Positions 14,797 to 19,245 of a DNA stretch of 19,245 nt are shown here, piece after piece. Every line of letters starts with the position of its first letter. Position 1 is the stretch's first letter. The notes beneath the pieces were generated by a model, which was not told the origin of the DNA, searched no databases, and was given only the letters and a program-made list of their open reading frames with translations. The DNA is from Oscillospiraceae bacterium (lineage in GTDB: Bacteria; Bacillota_A; Clostridia; Oscillospirales; Oscillospiraceae): contig JAFUPG010000048.1 of the NCBI GenBank assembly GCA_017481325.1, positions 1-19,245 on the forward strand, written 5' to 3'. Made by a program: the position numbers and the translations under genes.

Positions 14797-15018
14797 ATGA
14801 CTGTTCGCTTTTCTTCTCTCAGTGACATCCGGGAGTTCGTTGGTCTGGCTAGCCTGCAGCCCTACATGGTAGAGGTGCACGACGGCGACCGTAAGGTAAA
14901 TGCCAAAAGCTTTATGGAGATGTTCACCATCGACTTCACCCATCCTCTTCTGGTCAATGTCAGCGGCGAGGATAACGAACTGGCTTTCGCCGGTGCTGCA
15001 AAGAAGTTTATTGTATAA
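14797..15018 (+). CDS. Truncated HPr-like protein (keeps the Ser-46 site, lacks the His-15 segment)
   Basis: A 73-residue protein matching the second part of HPr (usual length 85-88). KVNAKSFME (33-41) corresponds to the HPr region with the serine phosphorylated by HPr kinase (S38 here, Ser-46 in HPr). The first HPr strand and the GLHARPA loop with the catalytic histidine are absent, so it cannot carry phosphate from Enzyme I in the normal way. Crh of Bacillus is a known precedent for an HPr homologue without His-15 but with Ser-46 that works as a regulator. It starts at the ATG at 14797 after GGAGGA, so it is a well-formed gene rather than a remnant. Function as a regulator is inference. Confidence 0.75.
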   Translation: MTVRFSSLSDIREFVGLASLQPYMVEVHDGDRKVNAKSFMEMFTIDFTHPLLVNVSGEDNELAFAGAAKKFIV

Positions 15019-15033
15019 TTTTATATACATATT

Positions 15034-15081
15034 AATCCCCTGCGCCTCATAGGCTTGTACTGTGAAGCGGAGGGGATTTTT
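15034..15081 (+). terminator. Terminator-like hairpin that also buries the next gene's ribosome binding site
   Basis: Arms 15034-15045 and 15067-15078 pair at 11 of 12 positions (AATCCCCTGCGC with GCGGAGGGGATT) around a 21-nt loop, and the second arm runs into TTTTT. It terminates the HPr-like transcript. The GGAGGGG in its second arm is the ribosome binding site for the carboxypeptidase at 15082. A smaller GCC/GGC hairpin in the loop region could compete with it. Confidence 0.6.
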
Positions 15082-16245
15082 ATGTTGTTACGAAGACTTT
15101 TGGTTGTTTTGCTAACGGTGGCGCTGCCGGCAGTTTGTCTGCCCATAGCGCAAGGTGCGGAATTGGAGATCGCCGCACCTTCGGCTATTTTAATGGATGC
15201 GGCCACGGGAACGGTTTTGTTTGAGAAAAATGCCAACGAGCGCCTGGCACCTGCCTCGGTGACCAAGGTGATGACACTGCTGCTGGTAATGGAGGCACTG
15301 GAAAAGGGGCAGATCTCCATGGAGGATCAGGTCATTGCCTCGGATGCAGCTGCCGGCAAGGGCGGAAGTCAGGTGTACCTGGAGCCCGGAGAGCAGATGA
15401 GCATGGATGAGATGCTGAAATCCGTAGTGGTCAGTTCCGCCAACGACTGTGCTACGGCTCTGGCAGAGCATGTTGCCGGAAGCGAGGCGGCCTTTGTGGA
15501 GCAGATGAACCAAAGAGCGGCGGAACTGGGCATGACGGACACCCATTTCGTCAACTGTACCGGTCTGGACGACGAGCCCAATGCTGCGGAACACCTGACC
15601 ACCGCCCATGACATCGCCATTATGTCCCGTCAGCTGCTGATGCATGATCGGATTCGGGATTACACAACCATATGGATGGACACGGTACGAAACGGAGCTT
15701 TCGGCCTGTCCAACACCAATAAGCTGGTGCGTTTTTATGAGGGCACCACCGGACTGAAAACCGGCTACACATCCTCGGCGGGACATTGTCTCTCCGCCTC
15801 TGCAATGCGAGACGGCATAGAGCTGATCGCCGTTGTCATGCACTGCGACAGTTCACAGGATCGTTTCGAATCGGCAAAGGCTATGCTGAACTACGGGTTT
15901 GCCAATTATGCCCTGGTAAGTCCGGAACCTCCGGAGCTGCTTCCCACGGTGGAAGTTAAGCTGGGCAAAGAGGCCGCACTAACCCCGGTATTGCAGGCAT
16001 CGGCACCAATTTTAATTCAGAAAAGCGAGTTGTCCAGGGTAAGCAAAACCGTCAGCCTGCCGGAGCAGGTGGAAGCGCCGGTCGCTGCGGGAGATCCGCT
16101 GGGTGTAATGACCATTACTGCCGGAGAGAAAGTTTTAGCGGAGATTCCCATTATTGCGCCAAAAGCTGTGGAAAAGCTGAGCCTATGGGATCTGACGGTT
16201 CGATTGCTGCGGGAGATCTGTATGGCAGGTGAGGAAGAGAGCTGA
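15082..16245 (+). CDS. Secreted D-alanyl-D-alanine carboxypeptidase (DacF/PBP5-like)
   Basis: A 387-residue low-molecular-weight penicillin-binding protein that trims the terminal D-Ala of peptidoglycan stem peptides. The N-terminal signal peptide spans about 1-25 (LLRRLLVVLLTVALP core, cleavage near AQG-A). All three active-site motifs are intact: S59-V-T-K62 (nucleophile S59), S119-A-N121 and K226-T-G228. A C-terminal beta-rich domain follows from about 270, as in PBP5. The ending (about 365-387) is mildly amphipathic and could lie on the membrane. Start: the ATG at 15082 after GGAGGGG; an in-frame TTG at 15055 would add nine residues with no signal-peptide character. It is preceded by a terminator/ribosome-binding-site hairpin. 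Confidence 0.95.
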   Translation: MLLRRLLVVLLTVALPAVCLPIAQGAELEIAAPSAILMDAATGTVLFEKNANERLAPASVTKVMTLLLVMEALEKGQISMEDQVIASDAAAGKGGSQVYLEPGEQMSMDEMLKSVVVSSANDCATALAEHVAGSEAAFVEQMNQRAAELGMTDTHFVNCTGLDDEPNAAEHLTTAHDIAIMSRQLLMHDRIRDYTTIWMDTVRNGAFGLSNTNKLVRFYEGTTGLKTGYTSSAGHCLSASAMRDGIELIAVVMHCDSSQDRFESAKAMLNYGFANYALVSPEPPELLPTVEVKLGKEAALTPVLQASAPILIQKSELSRVSKTVSLPEQVEAPVAAGDPLGVMTITAGEKVLAEIPIIAPKAVEKLSLWDLTVRLLREICMAGEEES

Positions 16246-16307
16246 GAAGTTGCTCGCCAAAGGAGAAGCCGTCGGTCTGTTCGGGAGCTAATAACTAAGA
16301 GCCAAGC

Positions 16308-16400
16308 AGTGCCACGGGCGCACCCATGGGTGCGCCCCTACGAGATTCGACGCAGGTGCTTCTGAACGCCTTAGTGCCACGGGCGATTGAATCGCCCCTA
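16308..16400. repeat. Two REP-like palindromes with fixed ends (GTGCCAC-GGGCG ... CGCCC-CTACG)
   Basis: Copy 1 has a perfect 22-bp palindrome (16316-16337), copy 2 a 17-bp one (16381-16397). Both are preceded by AGTGCCAC and followed by CTACG, but the stem interiors differ while staying self-complementary, so pairing rather than sequence is kept. A half copy (GTGCGCCCCTAC) sits at 10557-10568. Confidence 0.75.
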
Positions 16401-16499
16401 CGGCTTCTAACGGTGGTGCGGCGGGTTTCGGCGTGCCCAGTGGGGAGCGAGTCGACCGCCGCCTGTGGCGAAGGAAGGGAGACGAGCGAGTGGCCGCAG

Positions 16500-16644
16500 C
16501 CGAAAAAATCGAGGATCAGCGAAGCCCGAAGATTTTTTCGGGTACCACAACAGGATCACGCCCTACGGAAGGTATCGATCGTGCAGGCAAAAGTTCGATA
16601 AACATCTATTTGACTTTATTTCAATTCCCATCGGCGAAGCCGAT
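16500..16644. repeat. Further palindromes in the 16246-16752 spacer
   Basis: CCGAAAAAATC (16500-16510) pairs perfectly with 16531-16541. CGATAAACATCTATTTGAC (from about 16602) repeats a stretch from 10517, and ATCGGC-GAA-GCCGAT (16630-16644) repeats the hairpin at 10460-10474. No credible gene lies between 16246 and 16752; open frames there lack ribosome binding sites and follow repeats. Confidence 0.6.
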
Positions 16645-16752
16645 ACCACCGTCATTCATGATTCACCTTTCACCGGCTCGCTGAGCCACAGGCAATTGTT
16701 CCATCTTCCCTATGGCTTTCATCCTGCATATTTCATCTATCTACTTTCCACG

Positions 16753-16785
16753 AAAAAAGACCACCCCGGGTTTGGGGTGGTCTTT
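16753..16785 (-). terminator. Terminator of the large secreted protein gene
   Basis: A perfect 12-bp inverted repeat (AAAGACCACCCC at 16756-16767 and its complement at 16774-16785) with a 6-nt loop, running on the minus strand into six Ts (16758-16753). It is 34 bp after the stop codon. Confidence 0.92.
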
Positions 16786-16818
16786 GGGGCTTTGTTTTGG
16801 TTTTCCTTACTTGGGAGA

Positions 16819-19245
16819 TCAGCCGCCTACTACGTAGAAGGTGTAGGTCTGGTCGGCGATGTTGGACAGAACACCGGTGCTGGCGCCCACAGCGTAGCTG
16901 CGGAAGTTGAAGGTGATGTCAGTCTTGCCGTTGTTGTTGTCGTATGCGCCGATGTAGCGGACAGTACCTGCGCTGTCGGTAGCGCAGAGGTAGTTGTTCT
17001 GGCCCTCATAGGGAACTGCGAAGGAGAACACGTTGCCGGTGGTGGCAGTGCCCACACGGACACCGTTGTTGGCATTGGTCAGGTACAGCCACTCGGAGGT
17101 GGAGCCTGCCTTGTAAACGGTATAGCCGCCGTCGCAGGGCACGATGTTCCAGAACATGGTCTCGTCAATGGTCTTGCCGTCAAATTCAGCGCCTGCGCCC
17201 TTGGCAGAGTCGGAGGCGGTATTGAACATGACATAGTCCTTGCCGGAGACGGGGCCGGAGATGACGATGATAACGGTATCGGTGGCCTTGATATCCTCGA
17301 AAGCGGTGGCAACCAGATCGCCGCCGACTACTGCGCCGCAGGTATCGCAGGCATTGTCGCCGTCGTTATCGGTGTGGCCCAGAGCAGCGATGGTCTCGGT
17401 CTTGGTAGCGCCGCAGAGACCGCAGGTAATGGTCAGAACGCCATCCTCGGTGCAGGTAGCGGGGGTGGTAACAGTGCCATTGTCCCACTCGTGAGCGCAG
17501 GGAGTCTCGTCGGTCACGGTCTTGACATAGAGCTGGAACTCGTAGATGTTGGAGTCCTTCCAACCGTAGGTGGTGAAGGCGGAGTAGAAGACTTCCATGG
17601 CCTGGTTGTAGTTGCCGTTGTAGTTGGCGCCGGAGTTGTAGATGTAGAACAGGTCGGTGCCTTCCTTGGCCTTCAGGTTCCACAGGCTGCAGGCATTCTG
17701 CTCGGCAGCATAGGACATGGAGTTGCCGGTCTCGCCGGAGGTCAGGTAGGTGCCATCGGGAGCAATCAGAGCGAAATCATTGGTCTCAGCTTCGAACTCC
17801 ACAGTGAATACAACAGCGCCTTCGGGCAGGGTCAGAACGCCGTCCACAGGAGCCTCAGCGGTGATGCCGATAACTCTGTTGCGGTCGTCCAGGTTGGAGC
17901 CCATAACCAGGGACTCGGTGGGATAGTAGATGACCAGCTGGTCGCCGTCCTTCAGCTCGGTGGTCAGAGCGAAGACTTCCTCGCCCTCCACGGGGGTGTC
18001 GGGAACGTCGGGATCCTCGGGTTCGACGGGGACATCGGGCTCGTCGGGAACAACGGGGGTGTCGGGCTCGTCAGGAGTCTCGCCGGTGCCGGCGCCGCCC
18101 TTGACATAGAAGCTCAGCTCAAAGAGCTCGGCTACGGAGTTATTGTAGTAGCCGCTCCAGTTGCCGTTGGTCTCGTAGTACTCAATGTAGACCTGACGGC
18201 CAACGTTGAAGACGAACCAGGTGTTTGCAGTGCCACCGGCAGAGATGGTCCACTGGTCGTTCTTCTCGCCCAGAGGCATGGAGGAATAGCTGTCAGCCAT
18301 GCCCAGGTTCTTGCCATCGAAGGAGAAGGTGTAGTTGTCGCCGTTCTTGCCGACGGTCCATACCAGCTCGGCAGCGGGGTTAGTGAGAACGCCGTCCACG
18401 GGGGAAACTGCAACAGCTGCATTGTAGAAGCCGTTGTAGGTGGAGGACAGAGCCATGTTCTTGGCTGCGCAGACGATGACAACTTCATCGCCGGCCTTCA
18501 GCTCATTGGTCAGAACATAGTCATCGCCGGTTGCGGGAGGATTGGGATCAACAGGGGTGTCGGGGACTTCGGGCTCATCGGGGGTATCGGGGGTCTCGCC
18601 GGGAGTGCCATCGGTCAGCTTATAGAGGCTGACAGGGGTCTGGACAGAGCTGGTGGGCTTGAAGAAGCGGAACCAGGAGTAGTTGCCGTCGCCCTCGTAA
18701 GTGGTACCGTTGTTGTAGCGCATAATGGTGCCGACAGCGCTGGTGATGATGGGGTTGCCATTCTCCCAGGTGATGGTGCCGACAGCAGGCTCGGTCTCGA
18801 ACTTCATGCCGTTGGAGGCAGCGCCGTCATAGGTCTTGCCGTTGAGGTAGCCGCCGGTGGCCTTGAAGGTATAGCCGTTGCCGGAAGCTTCGATGACGAT
18901 GATGCAATCAGCGGAGGCAGTAACGGTGTTGTTGGTCAGAGCGGAGGTGACATTGTTCTTGTCAGCATCGGCCTGGCCATTGAAGACGTAGGCGGTAGTG
19001 CCATCATCCCAGCCGATGACATAGGAGCCGGACCAGTCGCCCAGATCAGAGGTGACCTTCTCGAAGACCAGGTCGCCGGTGGGAGTATCGGGGGTATCAG
19101 GGGTATCAGGCTCATCGGGGGTGTCGGGGGTGTCGCCGCCGGTGCCGGCGCCGCCCTTGACATAGAAGCTCAGCTCAAAGAGCTCGGCTACGGAGTTATT
19201 GTAGTAGCCGCTCCAGTTGCCGTTGGTCTCGTAGTACTCAATGTA
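16819..19245 (-). CDS. Large secreted multidomain repeat protein, C-terminal 808 residues (start beyond the right edge)
   Basis: The frame is open from the right edge to the stop at 16819; an ATG at 18807 is internal. Order of parts by plus-strand position, N to C: end of a beta domain (19245-19150, NGNWSGYYNN...FELSFYVKGG), a Pro/Asp/Thr linker, a domain starting FEKVTSDLGDW and ending near FRFFKP...SLYKL (about 19060-18620), a linker, a full copy of the first domain type (about 18525-18095), an acidic Pro linker, a related domain (about 17975-17510), a Cys-pair module (HEWDNG, TC..CGATKTE, ALGH, ACDTCG; about 17500-17320) common in clostridial surface proteins, and a last beta domain ending TFYVVGG. 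No LPxTG, S-layer or membrane anchor is at the C-terminus, so attachment, if any, is elsewhere. The KVTS/SLYKL domain resembles accessory domains of secreted nucleases; that link is tentative. Confidence 0.85.
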   Translation of the reverse strand, partial: YIEYYETNGNWSGYYNNSVAELFELSFYVKGGAGTGGDTPDTPDEPDTPDTPDTPTGDLVFEKVTSDLGDWSGSYVIGWDDGTTAYVFNGQADADKNNVTSALTNNTVTASADCIIVIEASGNGYTFKATGGYLNGKTYDGAASNGMKFETEPAVGTITWENGNPIITSAVGTIMRYNNGTTYEGDGNYSWFRFFKPTSSVQTPVSLYKLTDGTPGETPDTPDEPEVPDTPVDPNPPATGDDYVLTNELKAGDEVVIVCAAKNMALSSTYNGFYNAAVAVSPVDGVLTNPAAELVWTVGKNGDNYTFSFDGKNLGMADSYSSMPLGEKNDQWTISAGGTANTWFVFNVGRQVYIEYYETNGNWSGYYNNSVAELFELSFYVKGGAGTGETPDEPDTPVVPDEPDVPVEPEDPDVPDTPVEGEEVFALTTELKDGDQLVIYYPTESLVMGSNLDDRNRVIGITAEAPVDGVLTLPEGAVVFTVEFEAETNDFALIAPDGTYLTSGETGNSMSYAAEQNACSLWNLKAKEGTDLFYIYNSGANYNGNYNQAMEVFYSAFTTYGWKDSNIYEFQLYVKTVTDETPCAHEWDNGTVTTPATCTEDGVLTITCGLCGATKTETIAALGHTDNDGDNACDTCGAVVGGDLVATAFEDIKATDTVIIVISGPVSGKDYVMFNTASDSAKGAGAEFDGKTIDETMFWNIVPCDGGYTVYKAGSTSEWLYLTNANNGVRVGTATTGNVFSFAVPYEGQNNYLCATDSAGTVRYIGAYDNNNGKTDITFNFRSYAVGASTGVLSNIADQTYTFYVVGG
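18081..19245 (-). repeat. Exact 109-bp direct duplication within the secreted protein gene
   Basis: 18081-18189 and 19137-19245 are identical base for base, offset 1056 bp (352 codons, in frame), and the second copy continues past the window edge. They encode the end of the same beta domain (YIEYYETNGNW...FYVKGGAGTG). Absence of even silent changes implies recent duplication or gene conversion. Confidence 0.95.

Noticed and set aside
16326..16684. Plus-strand frames of 83-91 residues in the palindrome-rich spacer
   Set aside because: They are made of repeat elements, show biased Arg/Ser content and lack a ribosome binding site.
16819..18807. A 662-residue gene starting at the ATG at 18807
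   Set aside because: The same frame continues without a stop to the right edge and encodes the same domain types, so this ATG is internal.

Overview
The window looks like chromosomal DNA of a Gram-positive anaerobe of the class Clostridia, most likely a gut-type member of the Oscillospirales (Ruminococcaceae/Oscillospiraceae). The reasons are strong AGGAGG-type ribosome binding sites, a moderately high GC content, typical Firmicutes gene families (ClpC-like ATPase, Bce/MacB-like ABC module with a two-component system, an HPr-like protein, MtaB, a DacF-like carboxypeptidase), and intergenic regions full of short palindromic repeats. The taxonomic call is an inference from gene content, not from a marker comparison.

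Layout. 1-327: the divergent promoter and first five codons of a gene leaving the left edge, then a repeat-rich spacer. 328-2577 (+): a ClpC/ClpA-type AAA+ unfoldase closed by a terminator. 7637 down to 2627 (-): one functional module consisting of an OmpR-type response regulator, a histidine kinase with almost no sensor part, an ABC ATPase and a 900-residue FtsX-type permease. A tandem array of GTCAC boxes at 11-bp spacing lies in front of the ABC genes and a shorter version lies in front of the regulator gene, so the kinase/regulator pair probably controls the transporter and itself. 8859 down to 7767 (-): the conserved rpsF-ssb-rpsR operon with a consensus promoter, a structured leader and a strong terminator. 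9079-9927 (+): uppP, divergent from rpsF, with its own consensus promoter and a terminator.

9981-10642 is a repeat-dense non-coding region with a 134-bp near-palindrome nested between two inverted copies of a second repeat. 11780 down to 10643 (-): a translationally coupled pair made of a cysteine-cluster, single-pass membrane protein with a long acidic tail and a short radical SAM protein of the glycyl-radical-activase type. I think this pair is the best candidate for an undescribed system. 13155 down to 11938 (-): arginine deiminase standing alone. 14634 down to 13351 (-): the tRNA methylthiotransferase mtaB. 14797-15018 (+): a truncated HPr-like protein that keeps the regulatory serine but lacks the catalytic histidine segment, followed by 15082-16245 (+), a secreted D,D-carboxypeptidase whose ribosome binding site is buried in a terminator-like hairpin.

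16246-16818 is a second palindrome-rich spacer. From 16819 to the right edge, on the minus strand, lies the C-terminal part (808 residues) of a large secreted multidomain protein with Pro/Asp/Glu/Thr linkers and an exact 109-bp internal duplication; its start is beyond the window.
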